Part shown: in pieces, positions 1 through 7,806 of the stretch
Numbering within the stretch: the stretch's first letter is position 1
Layout: each line of letters starts with the position of its first letter
Source: RPQJ01 sp031404015
Lineage (GTDB): Bacteria > Pseudomonadota > Gammaproteobacteria > Steroidobacterales > Steroidobacteraceae
NCBI GenBank assembly: GCA_031404015.1
Contig: JANNGT010000231.1
Coordinates: forward strand, 1-26,675
Reading direction: 5' to 3'
DNA length: 26,675 nt
Notes under the pieces: model-generated
Told to the model about the DNA's origin: nothing
Databases searched by the model: none
The model's input: only the letters and a program-made list of their open reading frames with translations
Position numbers and translations under genes: made by a program

Positions 1-1574
1 CGCGCGACCGGCACGTCGGGCCGCGCTGCGACGATCACGGGAATGCCGTTGGAGAGCTGCGCGCGCTGCAGCGCGGGGAACACCGTATCCGGAAAGTCCT
101 GCGTGATGGGCGGGCCACTGGCACGGTCCACGGCACTGGTCGCGCTGGCGGCATAAGTCGGTTGCGGCCGCACTTCCAGCGTGTAGTCGCCGCGACTGAG
201 CCATTCGCGCGCGACCCGCTGCAGGTCGGCCGGCTGCGCCTCGTCGATCCAGCGCAACGATTGCTCGAAGCACGCGGGATTGCCGGTGTAGACCTCGCAT
301 GCCGCGAGCACGTCCGCCTTGCCGCCGAATCCGCCGATGCGTTCGAGCCCGCGAACGAATCCTGCACGCGTCGCGATTCGCGCGCGCTGCAGTTCGTCGG
401 CCGTCGGCCCCTTGTCGATGAAGCGTTGCAGTTCTTCCATCATTGCAGCCTCGACACGCTCGATGGCCACGCCCTGTTTGACGTCCGCAGAGAGCGTGAA
501 CAGTCCAGCGATCTCGAGCGGTGACTGACCGGCCGCCGCGCTGTCCGCGATGCGGTCGCGATATACGAGTCGTTCGTACAGCCGCGACGTCTTGCCGCCG
601 CCGAGAATGTCGCCGACGAGGCCGAGCAATTCGGAGTCGCGGGTGTTGTCGGGCGGCGTGTTCCAGTAGCGCTGCCAGCGCGGTTGCGCGACCTGGTCGT
701 ACATCGTCTCGCGCCGGCTGTCGCTGCGTGCGGCAATCCACGTCCCCGGCCGGCTGATTGCTGGGCCCGGCGGGATGTGACCGAAAAACTGCTCGGCCTT
801 CGCGCGCGCCGTCGCGACGTCGATGTCGCCCGCCAGCACGAGCACGGCATTTGCCGCACCGTAGTACGTGCGGAACCATTCGCGCACGTCGTCGAGCGAG
901 GCGGCGTCGAGATCGGCCATCGAGCCGATTGGGAGTGTCCGATAAGGATGACCCAACGGGAAGCTGGCGCGAAACACGGTTTCGGACACCTTGCCGTAAG
1001 GGCGGTTCTCGCCTTGCCGCTTCTCGTTTTTCACGACACCACGTTGCTCATCCAGGCGCGCCTGCTTGATGACACCCAGCAGGTGTCCCATGCGGTCCGA
1101 CTCCATCCACAGCGCGAGGTCGAGTGCCGTGGTCGGCACGTTCTGGAAGTAGTTGGTGCGATCGAAGCTGGTCGTGCCGTTCATCGACGTCGCGCCGACT
1201 GCCTCCAGCGGCTTGAAGTATTCGTCGTCGTAGTGCTCCGAGCCCTGGAACATCAGGTGCTCGAACAGGTGGGCAAACCCCGTCTTGTCCGCCGGCTCGT
1301 TCTTGGAGCCGACGTGGTACCAGACATTGACCGCCACGATGGGCGCCTTGCGGTCGGTGTGCACAACGACGGTGAGACCGTTGGCGAGCGTGAATTTCTC
1401 AAAAGGGATCAGGTTCGCCGCCGTCGCAGGGACACCTGGCGAGGGCGAAACGGCAGCCATGGCGGGGTTGGTTTGCGCGAAAGCGAGGAACAGGAGTAAC
1501 GCTGTCAGACAAACACCGATACCACAAGAAGCCGTCTCGTATCCGGAAAGCGACCTATTGTTGCCAAAAAGCAT
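1..1574 (-). CDS. M16 family zinc metallopeptidase, 3' end outside window
   Basis: About 524 N-terminal residues of an exported insulinase-type peptidase; the reading frame stays open to the window edge. Residues 18-35 form a hydrophobic signal segment, followed by the family N-terminus (PFEKFTLANGLTVVVHTD) and the inverted zinc motif H102-L-F-E105-H106. A second M16 repeat begins at the edge (LSNGIPVIVAARPDVPVA). This implies a two-repeat, single-chain protein of roughly 900 residues, the usual length for this subfamily. The start at 1574 is supported by a GGGAG ribosome-binding site; an internal ATG at residue 39 would lose the signal peptide. It is transcribed away from the OmpW-OmpA gene. 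The expected role is periplasmic degradation of peptides or misfolded proteins; the substrate cannot be read from sequence. Confidence 0.93.
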   Translation of the reverse strand, partial: MLFGNNRSLSGYETASCGIGVCLTALLLFLAFAQTNPAMAAVSPSPGVPATAANLIPFEKFTLANGLTVVVHTDRKAPIVAVNVWYHVGSKNEPADKTGFAHLFEHLMFQGSEHYDDEYFKPLEAVGATSMNGTTSFDRTNYFQNVPTTALDLALWMESDRMGHLLGVIKQARLDEQRGVVKNEKRQGENRPYGKVSETVFRASFPLGHPYRTLPIGSMADLDAASLDDVREWFRTYYGAANAVLVLAGDIDVATARAKAEQFFGHIPPGPAISRPGTWIAARSDSRRETMYDQVAQPRWQRYWNTPPDNTRDSELLGLVGDILGGGKTSRLYERLVYRDRIADSAAAGQSPLEIAGLFTLSADVKQGVAIERVEAAMMEELQRFIDKGPTADELQRARIATRAGFVRGLERIGGFGGKADVLAACEVYTGNPACFEQSLRWIDEAQPADLQRVAREWLSRGDYTLEVRPQPTYAASATSAVDRASGPPITQDFPDTVFPALQRAQLSNGIPVIVAARPDVPVA

Positions 1575-1597
1575 CAGAAACTCCCTGGAAACGGACC

Positions 1598-1621
1598 TGG
1601 AGCAGCCTGAACCCTGCTCCA
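1598..1621. repeat. Inverted repeat in the leader of the M16 peptidase gene
   Basis: Perfect 8-bp arms (TGGAGCAG and CTGCTCCA) are separated by 8 nt, 24 nt upstream of the M16 start codon. In RNA this would form a stem-loop just before the ribosome-binding site; in DNA it could be a dimeric repressor site. Which of these applies is not known. Confidence 0.5.
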
Positions 1622-1669
1622 AAGGGGGTCCATTAGCGTGCGCCAATTTGCCGCACTGGACTTTGGACC

Positions 1670-1698
1670 ATGAAAACTGGGAAAATTACGCTTGTGAA
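1670..1698 (-). promoter_or_regulatory. Candidate sigma-70 promoter of the M16 peptidase gene
   Basis: On the minus strand TTCACA (1698-1693) and TTTCAT (1675-1670) are 17 bp apart, matching 5/6 and 4/6 of the consensus. Transcription would start about 90 nt before the ATG, leaving a leader that contains the inverted repeat at 1598-1621. Read by eye only. Confidence 0.35.
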
Positions 1699-1757
1699 CT
1701 AATCGGGTCCGTTCTGGGTGTGAGGACGGGCTGGCGGTCAGGGACCGCCGTCGAATT

Positions 1758-1763
1758 TATAAT
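1758..1763 (+). promoter_or_regulatory. Consensus -10 box (TATAAT) of the OmpW-OmpA gene
   Basis: A perfect TATAAT lies 33 nt before the start codon. No good -35 box sits at the expected distance (CGGTCA at 1735-1740 is poor), so an activator may be needed. The AAGGAG ribosome-binding site at 1782-1787 is well placed for the ATG at 1796. Confidence 0.5.
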
Positions 1764-1795
1764 GCATGGCATAAAAGCCACAAGGAGAACGCCTG

Positions 1796-2947
1796 ATGTC
1801 ATCTCGTTACCTCATTCCTCTAGCCGTCGCTGCGGCCCTCGCCGCTCCTGTCGCTGCACAGGCGCAGGATGGAGGCACGTACGACCCAGGCAAGTGGTTG
1901 TTCCGTGTCGGTATCTCGCAGATCAATCCTGAGAAGGAAAACCTTGATATCGGCAACGCCTTCGTCGTGGTCGACAGCGACCTCACGCCGACTGCGACGG
2001 TCGAATACATGATCACCCCGCACATCGGCACCGAGCTGATGGTGGCATGGCCGGCCACGCATGGCATCGACCTCAAGCCGTACAACGGCGCTAATTCGCG
2101 CGTCGGGCAAGTCGACGTGATGCCGCCGACACTGAGCGTCAACTGGCACTTCAACCCGAATGGCGTGTGGCGTCCGTACGTCGGTGCCGGCGTCAACTAC
2201 ACGCTGTTCTCCGGCGAAGAGACCCGGGGCGCACTGTCCGGCTCAGACCTGTCGCTCGACGACTCGATCGGCGCAGCCGGTCAAGTCGGTATCGATGTCG
2301 GCGAACGCAACTGGTTCTTCAACGCAGTCGTGCGTTACATCGACATGGGGAGCGACATCGAGCTGGACGGCGCGGACCTCGGCTCGATCGACATCAACCC
2401 GTGGGTTTATGGCGTGCACGTCGGCTACCGCTTCGGTAGCGTGACCCCGGCTGCCGTGGCTGCTCCGGTCGCCGCCCCGCCGCCCCCGCCGCCGCCGCCG
2501 CCCGCCAAGTGCGCGGACACGGACGCCGACGGCGTCTGCGACGAAGCCGACAAGTGCCCGGGCACGCCGGCCGGCACGAAGGTCGACTCGGTCGGCTGCC
2601 CGCTCGAGCAGACCCTCAAGCTCCTGTTCGACTTCGACAGCGCCGAGCTGCGCGCCGAGTCGATCACGGAACTCGAGCGCGTCGTGAAGTTCATGGGTGA
2701 CGTGCCGTTCGCCAAGGCGATGGTCGAAGGCCACACGGACAGCGTTGGTGCCGAAGCCTACAACCAGGCCCTGTCGGACCGTCGTGCCAAGTCTGTGTTC
2801 GACTACCTGTCGTCACGCGGTGTCGACCCGGCTCGCCTGAGCTCGGTCGGTCATGGCGAACTCAAGCCGATCGCCGACAACACGACGGCCGAAGGTCGCC
2901 AGCTGAATCGTCGCGTCATGCTGATCCGCACGGATTCGGGCATGTAA
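1796..2947 (+). CDS. Outer-membrane protein: OmpW barrel fused to OmpA peptidoglycan-binding domain
   Basis: 383 residues. A signal peptide ends near AQA-23. Residues 32-214 read as an OmpW-family eight-strand barrel (GKWLFRVGISQINP; WRPYVGAGVNYTLF; DDSIGAAGQVGID; ending NPWVYGVHVGYRF). A Pro/Ala linker with nine consecutive prolines (228-236) leads to a TSP3-like calcium segment with Cys239, 248, 254 and 268 (DTDADGVCDEADKCP). Residues 273-380 are an OmpA C-terminal domain (LLFDFDSAELR; GHTDSVG at 312-318; LSDRRAKSV; Arg372 in NRRV). The protein should sit in the outer membrane and anchor it to peptidoglycan. Classical OmpA has a different barrel and classical OmpW has no OmpA tail, so the combination is notable. 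It is monocistronic, with a TATAAT box upstream and its own terminator. Confidence 0.95.
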   Translation: MSSRYLIPLAVAAALAAPVAAQAQDGGTYDPGKWLFRVGISQINPEKENLDIGNAFVVVDSDLTPTATVEYMITPHIGTELMVAWPATHGIDLKPYNGANSRVGQVDVMPPTLSVNWHFNPNGVWRPYVGAGVNYTLFSGEETRGALSGSDLSLDDSIGAAGQVGIDVGERNWFFNAVVRYIDMGSDIELDGADLGSIDINPWVYGVHVGYRFGSVTPAAVAAPVAAPPPPPPPPPAKCADTDADGVCDEADKCPGTPAGTKVDSVGCPLEQTLKLLFDFDSAELRAESITELERVVKFMGDVPFAKAMVEGHTDSVGAEAYNQALSDRRAKSVFDYLSSRGVDPARLSSVGHGELKPIADNTTAEGRQLNRRVMLIRTDSGM

Positions 2948-2980
2948 TCGACCGCTGCAACTGCCCGCGGGTTGCCAACG

Positions 2981-3018
2981 AAGCCCCGTCGCGCAAGCGC
3001 CGGGGCTTTCGTTTTTTT
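2981..3018 (+). terminator. Intrinsic terminator after the OmpW-OmpA gene
   Basis: AAGCCCCG (2981-2988) pairs perfectly with CGGGGCTT (3001-3008). The loop can itself fold as a 3-bp stem with a GCAA tetraloop (2990-2999). A T-rich tail ending in seven Ts follows (to 3018). It lies 34 nt after the stop codon, in the gap facing the convergent ketosynthase gene; the reverse strand has no comparable T tract. Confidence 0.9.
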
Positions 3019-3026
3019 GGGGGAAA

Positions 3027-4259
3027 CTACGGCGCCGCTTGCAGCACGAGCACTGCGTTAGCGCCACCAAAAGCGAATGAGTTCGAGATCATGGTGCGGG
3101 CGGCGACGCGCTCGCGCGCGCCGTTCGCCACGTAGTCGAGGTCGCACTCCGGATCCGGCACGTGCAGGTGCATGGTCGGCAAAGCCACCTGGTGCTGCAT
3201 GGCCAGCAGTGACAGCACGCACTCCAGCGCGCCCGCGGCGCCGAGCAGGTGACCGTGCATGGACTTGGTTGCACTGATCGGGATCTTCGCCGCGCGCGGA
3301 CCAAAAACGGCCTTGATCGCACGGGTCTCCACGCCATCATTGGCCTGCGTGCCGGTTCCGTGGGCATTGATCGCGTCGATTGCGGACGGGTCGACGGCAG
3401 CCGCGGCGAGGGCGGCCGTGATCGCCGCGGCCTGGCCGTCCATACTCGGCCGCGTGATGTGGCCCGGGTCGTTGGTGTAGCCGTAACCGGCGATCTCGCC
3501 GAGGATGTCCGCACCGCGCGCGACGGCCCGCTCCCAGGCTTCGAGAACCATAATCGCCGCGCCCTCGCCCAGGACCAGGCCGCTGCGATTCCCGGCAAAC
3601 GGCTTGCACGAGGCTGCGGGGTTCTCAGGATCCACTGCGGCGAGCGTGTGCATGGCTTCCCATGCCTTGAGCGAACCGAACGCCAGCGGTGCCTCTGCGC
3701 CGCCGGCAAACGCGACGTCGAGGTCGCCGCGCGCGATGCGCAGCGAAGCTTCACCGATGGCTACGCTCGACGATGAGCACGCCGTCGAATACGTGAAGTG
3801 GGGGCCGTGCAAGTCGTGCTCGATGCCGATCCACGCGGCCGGCGCGTTGTACATGCCCATCAGCACCGTGAAGGGCTTGACACGATTGGAGCCGTCCTCG
3901 TACAGCGACCGGTAACCGTCGTCGTTCGATTGCGTGCCACCCATGCCCGTGCCAATGAAAACGCCGATTCGGCCACGGTCTGACTGCGCCAGATCGAGCT
4001 GAGATTGCGCAAGGCCCTGCCGTGCGGCGAACAATGCAAACTGGCTGACGCGGTCGAGCATGCGCAGTCGTGGCGGGTCGAAATGCCCCGCACCGTCAAA
4101 CTGGGCTGAGGCTACGACCGACCCGGCCAGCCGCGCTTTGAACGGGGCGTCCAATCGGTGGATCGCGGAACGGCCGGCACGCGCGCTGGCGATCACCTCG
4201 CTCGCGCTGTTGCCCAGCGGCGAAACGACGCCGATCCCGGTGACGGCGACCCGGATCAT
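3027..4259 (-). CDS. FabF-like beta-ketoacyl-ACP synthase, last gene of the polyketide operon
   Basis: 410 residues, the standard KAS II length. It should catalyse decarboxylative Claisen condensation of malonyl-ACP with an acyl thioester. All catalytic residues are present: Cys161 in STACSSSS, His300 in NAHGTGTQANDG, Lys332 and His337 in TKSMHGHLLGAAGA. The glycine-rich C-terminal loop NSFAFGGANAVL is also intact. The start codon shares an ATGA overlap with the ACP stop, so the two are probably translationally coupled. Its place behind a type III PKS, methyltransferase, flavoprotein and ACP argues against housekeeping FabF and for a dedicated synthase that makes or extends a starter chain. 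No chain-length-factor partner lies beside it, so a type II aromatic PKS is unlikely. Confidence 0.93.
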   Translation of the reverse strand: MIRVAVTGIGVVSPLGNSASEVIASARAGRSAIHRLDAPFKARLAGSVVASAQFDGAGHFDPPRLRMLDRVSQFALFAARQGLAQSQLDLAQSDRGRIGVFIGTGMGGTQSNDDGYRSLYEDGSNRVKPFTVLMGMYNAPAAWIGIEHDLHGPHFTYSTACSSSSVAIGEASLRIARGDLDVAFAGGAEAPLAFGSLKAWEAMHTLAAVDPENPAASCKPFAGNRSGLVLGEGAAIMVLEAWERAVARGADILGEIAGYGYTNDPGHITRPSMDGQAAAITAALAAAAVDPSAIDAINAHGTGTQANDGVETRAIKAVFGPRAAKIPISATKSMHGHLLGAAGALECVLSLLAMQHQVALPTMHLHVPDPECDLDYVANGARERVAARTMISNSFAFGGANAVLVLQAAP

Positions 4260-4546
4260 TGACCCGACGCAGACCTTGAGCTCACCACCGTGCGCGCATC
4301 GGCGCCAGGCTGCTGCGTGGCGACGAGATCGTCGATGTAAGCGGCGACGTCGCCGACCGTTTTCAGCGCGACGGGGTCGCCGGGAATCGTGACCTTGAAC
4401 TCGTCCTCGATGTTGAACATCAACTCGGCGACGCCGAGAGAGTCGATGCCGAGCTCTTCCAGCAGCGCGTCGGGAGTCAGCTTCTCCGGCTCGAGTTTGT
4501 AGTCCTTGACGAGCAAAACTCGAAGCCGGTCGAGGGTGGTGTTCAT
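4256..4546 (-). CDS. Acyl carrier protein of the polyketide operon
   Basis: 96 residues. The phosphopantetheine site is Ser36 in ELGIDSLGVAEL, with typical helices I to III and acidic helix II (LMFNIEDEFKVTIP). The start at 4546 is chosen because AAGGA lies a few bases upstream and the protein then begins with a normal helix I; an upstream in-frame start would add 44 arginine-rich residues unlike any ACP. It begins one base after the flavoprotein stop (TGACATG) and overlaps the ketosynthase start. The 17-residue tail after the ACP fold is polar and probably disordered. It is expected to carry the chain handled by the neighbouring ketosynthase and perhaps to hand an acyl starter to the type III PKS. 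Confidence 0.92.
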   Translation of the reverse strand: MNTTLDRLRVLLVKDYKLEPEKLTPDALLEELGIDSLGVAELMFNIEDEFKVTIPGDPVALKTVGDVAAYIDDLVATQQPGADARTVVSSRSASGQ

Positions 4547-4547
4547 G

Positions 4548-5744
4548 TCACGTCCTTGGGTAAAAAGGAGCCTTGATGCGCGCGCCAAGCGTAAGCATGC
4601 CGGGCCAGGCCTCGGCGAGGCCGGACAGCGGCGCTGCGGTTCGCGACCGCATCGCCAGGTGGGCAAAGCCGGCTGCAAACCGCAGTCGCGGTGCGAATTG
4701 CCGCCGCCAGTGCGCTTCGTAGCGCCGGGCGACGTCGCTGGTCCCGTTCGACGCTGGGTCGCCGGGGCAACCTCGAGCGAGCAGGTAACGCGTCAGCAGC
4801 CACGCCGACTGCAGCGCCATGCTCATGCCTTCGCCGATGATCGGGTGTGCCTCGCCGGCCGCGTTGCCGATGCGGAACGGGCCGTCGTGCGCTTCGACGC
4901 GGATCCCCGTATTGAGCGGCCCGGCCGCGAGCCAGGGACCCACGCGGGTCGCAGACTGCAGTACGTCGCGCACGCCGCGGCACTGGGCCCGCAGGTAGGC
5001 TTCGACCGCGTCGCCCGCACGCAGGCCGGGCGCGGCACGCCGGCATTCATCCAGTCGGTCGCGACGGATGCAGCACGCCACGGTCGTGATGCCGTCATCG
5101 GCCACCACCATGCCGCCGTAGCCGCCGTCAAAAGCGAGTACAGGCAACAGGCCGTCGGTGAGCTTTGCTGCGCGAAAATTTGCCTTGAACGCGAGCAGGT
5201 CAGAGTCGTGCGCAGTGCGCCTGCCCGGTCGTGCAGAAGGCAGGGCCTCCCACGAGCCGTGCGCATCGATCGCGACGCGCGCCCGTATGACCGATTCGTC
5301 ATTCGTGTGCAGCGCTTTCGCCCGGCAGCGCCAGTCGCCTGCTACGCCTTCGATCGACTGCACCGACCAGGGCTGCAGCACCTCGACACCCACAGCGCGG
5401 GCCTGCTCCAGTAACAACACATCGAGAGTTTCGCGACCGAGCGCGCGTCCCCACGACCTCGTGCCGCCTGCACGCGGCAGATCCGCATCGATCGTCCGCT
5501 CACCGCACATGAGGGCAACGCGCCGCAATTCAGGTCCCGCCGCCGCGTCGAACGCAGCGCCCACGCCGAGATCGTCGAGCAGCGGCAGGTTGCTCGCCGC
5601 GACGCATTCGCCGCACACCTTGCGGCGCGGGAATGTTTCCTTTTCCAGCAGGGTCACGGACCACCCAGCGCGGGCCAGGATGATCGCCGCCGCTGATCCT
5701 GCTGGACCGGCGCCGACGATGACCGCGTCGCGCATTGCTTGCAT
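4548..5744 (-). CDS. FAD-dependent oxidoreductase (geranylgeranyl reductase/hydroxylase-like)
   Basis: 398 residues. The N-terminal FAD motif is VIVGAGPAGSAAA (GxGxxG at 11-16), followed by LLEKETFPRRKVCGEC, the CGEC signature (44-47) typical of geranylgeranyl-reductase-like and related flavoproteins. The second FAD motif is GNAAGEAHPIIGEGMSMAL from 293, with Asn where GD is usual. The start ATG at 5744 overlaps the methyltransferase stop (TGATG); the longer upstream frame lies inside that gene and is discarded. Flavoproteins of this kind occur beside type III PKS genes and tailor phenolic products by oxidation or reduction; SrsC of Streptomyces plays a comparable role but may belong to another branch. 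Whether it hydroxylates, reduces a double bond or forms a quinone is unknown. Confidence 0.88.
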   Translation of the reverse strand: MQAMRDAVIVGAGPAGSAAAIILARAGWSVTLLEKETFPRRKVCGECVAASNLPLLDDLGVGAAFDAAAGPELRRVALMCGERTIDADLPRAGGTRSWGRALGRETLDVLLLEQARAVGVEVLQPWSVQSIEGVAGDWRCRAKALHTNDESVIRARVAIDAHGSWEALPSARPGRRTAHDSDLLAFKANFRAAKLTDGLLPVLAFDGGYGGMVVADDGITTVACCIRRDRLDECRRAAPGLRAGDAVEAYLRAQCRGVRDVLQSATRVGPWLAAGPLNTGIRVEAHDGPFRIGNAAGEAHPIIGEGMSMALQSAWLLTRYLLARGCPGDPASNGTSDVARRYEAHWRRQFAPRLRFAAGFAHLAMRSRTAAPLSGLAEAWPGMLTLGARIKAPFYPRT

Positions 5745-6469
5745 CAGTGCGTCCGCCTGCGCGTGGCGCGGAAATAGTGCAGGAAGGGACCGGATGCATG
5801 TTCCTGCAGGCTCCAGTCGGCTGAACGCGGCCACAGTGCGGTGAGTTCGCGGTCGCGAAAACCAGCGTGCACGCTGAGGACGGCGTCGGTGCGTGTCACA
5901 GCGTTTGCGCCGAGCCCACCGATCAGGTGGCTGCCTGCCAGCGCGCGCCAGCCGCGCCGCGGTTCGCATGCAATGAAATCGTCCGTGCTCGCAGCAATCG
6001 CCGCGAGCAGGTGCGTGAGTGCAGGACCGTCAAAGTGGTGCAGGAAGAGGTTGGCGATCACGACGTCGCATTGCGGCGACTTGGCAGCCGACGATTCCGT
6101 GACATGACGGGACCAGTCGAGTACGTCCATCACCTTTGGCTGCACGGTCCAGCGTAGACGCGCGTACTCAGTGATCGTCGCCTCATCCACCAGTGCTATG
6201 CGGTCAAGCAGGGTCAGGTCGACTGCCGGCCAATCGGGTGAGAGCTCGCGCGCGACGCCCAGCATCAGGCTGCCATCGCCGGCCCCGAGTTCCAGCACGC
6301 GCACTGTGTTCGACGGAGAGGGCCGCAGTTGCTGCAGCGTGCGAACGAGTCGCGCGCGTGTCCCCATGACGCGATGCACGCGCTGCAAGTCGCGACGGGA
6401 TTGCTCGGCCGTCGGATCAGTTGCCGACAAACCGTCCAGCAGTTCAACCTGGACGCGTCGCGGCAGCAT
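5744..6469 (-). CDS. Class I SAM-dependent methyltransferase of the polyketide operon
   Basis: 241 residues with SAM motif I VLELGAGDGSLML (58-70), an acidic post-I residue in LTLLDRIALVD and the motif CDVVIANLFLHHFDG. The N-terminus MLPRRVQVELLDGL resembles methyltransferases encoded next to bacterial type III PKSs. The ATG at 6469 is chosen because it overlaps the PKS stop as TGATG, the same junction used at its own 3' end; a start at 6529 would add 20 basic residues inside the PKS gene. It probably O- or C-methylates the polyketide product, by analogy with SrsB. The position methylated cannot be predicted. Confidence 0.88.
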   Translation of the reverse strand: MLPRRVQVELLDGLSATDPTAEQSRRDLQRVHRVMGTRARLVRTLQQLRPSPSNTVRVLELGAGDGSLMLGVARELSPDWPAVDLTLLDRIALVDEATITEYARLRWTVQPKVMDVLDWSRHVTESSAAKSPQCDVVIANLFLHHFDGPALTHLLAAIAASTDDFIACEPRRGWRALAGSHLIGGLGANAVTRTDAVLSVHAGFRDRELTALWPRSADWSLQEHASGPFLHYFRATRRRTH

Positions 6470-7527
6470 CACCGCACCCGCAACAGCGCGCCGTAGCAGC
6501 TGAAACCCGCGCCGAACGACGACAGCCACCAGTGACCATCCGGAGCGTGGTCTGCCAGCGCGGCCTCAAGCACGAAAAAGACGAAGGCACTCGACAGGTT
6601 GCCGTACTCGCGCAACATTGCCGAGCTGTAACGCAGGTCGCTTGCGTCGAGGTCCAGTCGCTTTTCGAGTGCGAGCAGGACGTCGCGTCCACCGGCGTGC
6701 ATGATCCACGCCACGACGTCGCTGGAATCGAGGCCCGAACGCTCAAGCACGGTAGCCAGCACGTCAGCCGCGTGCTTCGCCGCGAGCGCCGGCACCTCCC
6801 GCGTCAGGATGTTGCGCAACATGCCCGCCCGCTGCTCGAACATGAGCGCTTTGCGTTCGTCAGGAACGATCACGGAAGCAGCGTCGAGCCATTCGACGCG
6901 ACGGCCAGACGTGCGCGGAGTCTTTGACAGCACGGCGGCTCCCGCGCCGTCCCCGAACAGGCAGGCGCTGATGAGGACGCCGGGATCATCGTCGAGGTAC
7001 ATCGCGGCGCTGCTCACCTCGACGCACACTGAGAGCACGTGCTCGCAACGTCCAGCGGCGAGCAGCGTGTTCGCCAAGGTCAGATTAGGCAACGCAGCGG
7101 CGCAGCCGTGCCCGACCAGGTCGTACGCCTGGACATCGGCGCGCAATCCCAGGCGCTCGATGACATAGCCGGTCAGGCCAGGGCAAAGGTACCCGGTGCA
7201 CGTGCTGACGATCACCGCGTCGATCTGCGCCGCATCGAGCGCTGCTGCAGTGAGCGCGCGCCCAGCCGCGCTTGTTGCGAGGGCAGGGGCGTGCTGCAGG
7301 AATCGGCGCGCTAACGTATCCGGATCAATGACGAAGCTTTCCGCCAGCGAGTCCAGCGCGAGGTGTCGTGTTTCGATCCCGTTGTCCCGCTGCAGAACCG
7401 TGCGCGCGACAAAGTGAGATCGCGGGCTGAGCCGTCCGAACCAGTCGGATGCCTGGAAGGCGGCCAGGCATTCAGCTTTGTTGTATCGGGTAGCCGGTGT
7501 GGCTGTGCCTAGTCCGCTGAAATACAT
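6469..7527 (-). CDS. Type III polyketide synthase (chalcone/stilbene synthase family)
   Basis: 352 residues. The family catalytic triad is intact: Cys142 in DLVGHGCAAALPNL, His277 in WIMHAGGRDVL, and Asn310 in EYGNLSSAFVFFVLE. The conserved C-terminal loop SSFGAGFSCYGALLRVR is also present. The enzyme should extend an acyl starter with malonyl-CoA units and cyclise the chain to a resorcinol, pyrone or phloroglucinol. The start MYFSGLGTATP at 7527 fits the family N-terminus; in-frame codons upstream to 7680 encode unrelated arginine-rich sequence. It is the first gene of the operon and diverges from an exported methyltransferase gene. The starter is unknown; the ACP and ketosynthase in the operon hint at a specialised fatty chain, as when dedicated FAS enzymes feed the Azotobacter Ars type III synthases. 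Confidence 0.95.
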   Translation of the reverse strand: MYFSGLGTATPATRYNKAECLAAFQASDWFGRLSPRSHFVARTVLQRDNGIETRHLALDSLAESFVIDPDTLARRFLQHAPALATSAAGRALTAAALDAAQIDAVIVSTCTGYLCPGLTGYVIERLGLRADVQAYDLVGHGCAAALPNLTLANTLLAAGRCEHVLSVCVEVSSAAMYLDDDPGVLISACLFGDGAGAAVLSKTPRTSGRRVEWLDAASVIVPDERKALMFEQRAGMLRNILTREVPALAAKHAADVLATVLERSGLDSSDVVAWIMHAGGRDVLLALEKRLDLDASDLRYSSAMLREYGNLSSAFVFFVLEAALADHAPDGHWWLSSFGAGFSCYGALLRVR

Positions 7528-7620
7528 CAAGTAACCCGCCTCGCTCCGGCAATAGTGACGACTGGGCAGTGTCGCCGCTCGCACTATGCACGCGGTATCG
7601 GACAACCGCTCGCTTCGCCA

Positions 7621-7638
7621 GTTGTGCCACCTCACAAC
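7621..7638. promoter_or_regulatory. Inverted repeat in the PKS/methyltransferase divergent gap
   Basis: GTTGTG and CACAAC arms (6 bp) are separated by 6 nt, about 95 nt upstream of the PKS start. This could be an operator in the 279-bp gap between divergent genes. Position and symmetry are the only support. Confidence 0.3.
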
Positions 7639-7664
7639 CGCACGGTGGCCCGCAGCGGCACCGC

Positions 7665-7688
7665 TTCCGCGTACGAACATCCGCGGAA
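7665..7688. promoter_or_regulatory. Second inverted repeat in the PKS/methyltransferase divergent gap
   Basis: Perfect 7-bp arms TTCCGCG (7665-7671) and CGCGGAA (7682-7688) have a 10-nt spacer, giving centres 17 bp apart, close to two helical turns less a few bases. It lies 138 nt from the PKS start and 119 nt from the start of the exported methyltransferase gene, so it could serve either. No regulator gene is adjacent. Confidence 0.35.
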
Positions 7689-7806
7689 CTACAACCCTTT
7701 CTATTTCAATGACTTGGCAAAGCGCGAACTCAAGTTAATGCACACGGGTGAATCTGAACGCCGGCTCCTGTCTAATAGGCGAATTATTGAACGCAGGGGT
7801 GCAGAC

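Noticed and set aside
3027..4546. Type II aromatic PKS (ketosynthase, chain-length factor, ACP)
   Set aside because: There is only one ketosynthase, with Cys161 intact, and no chain-length factor, cyclase or ketoreductase. The type III PKS is the more likely core enzyme.
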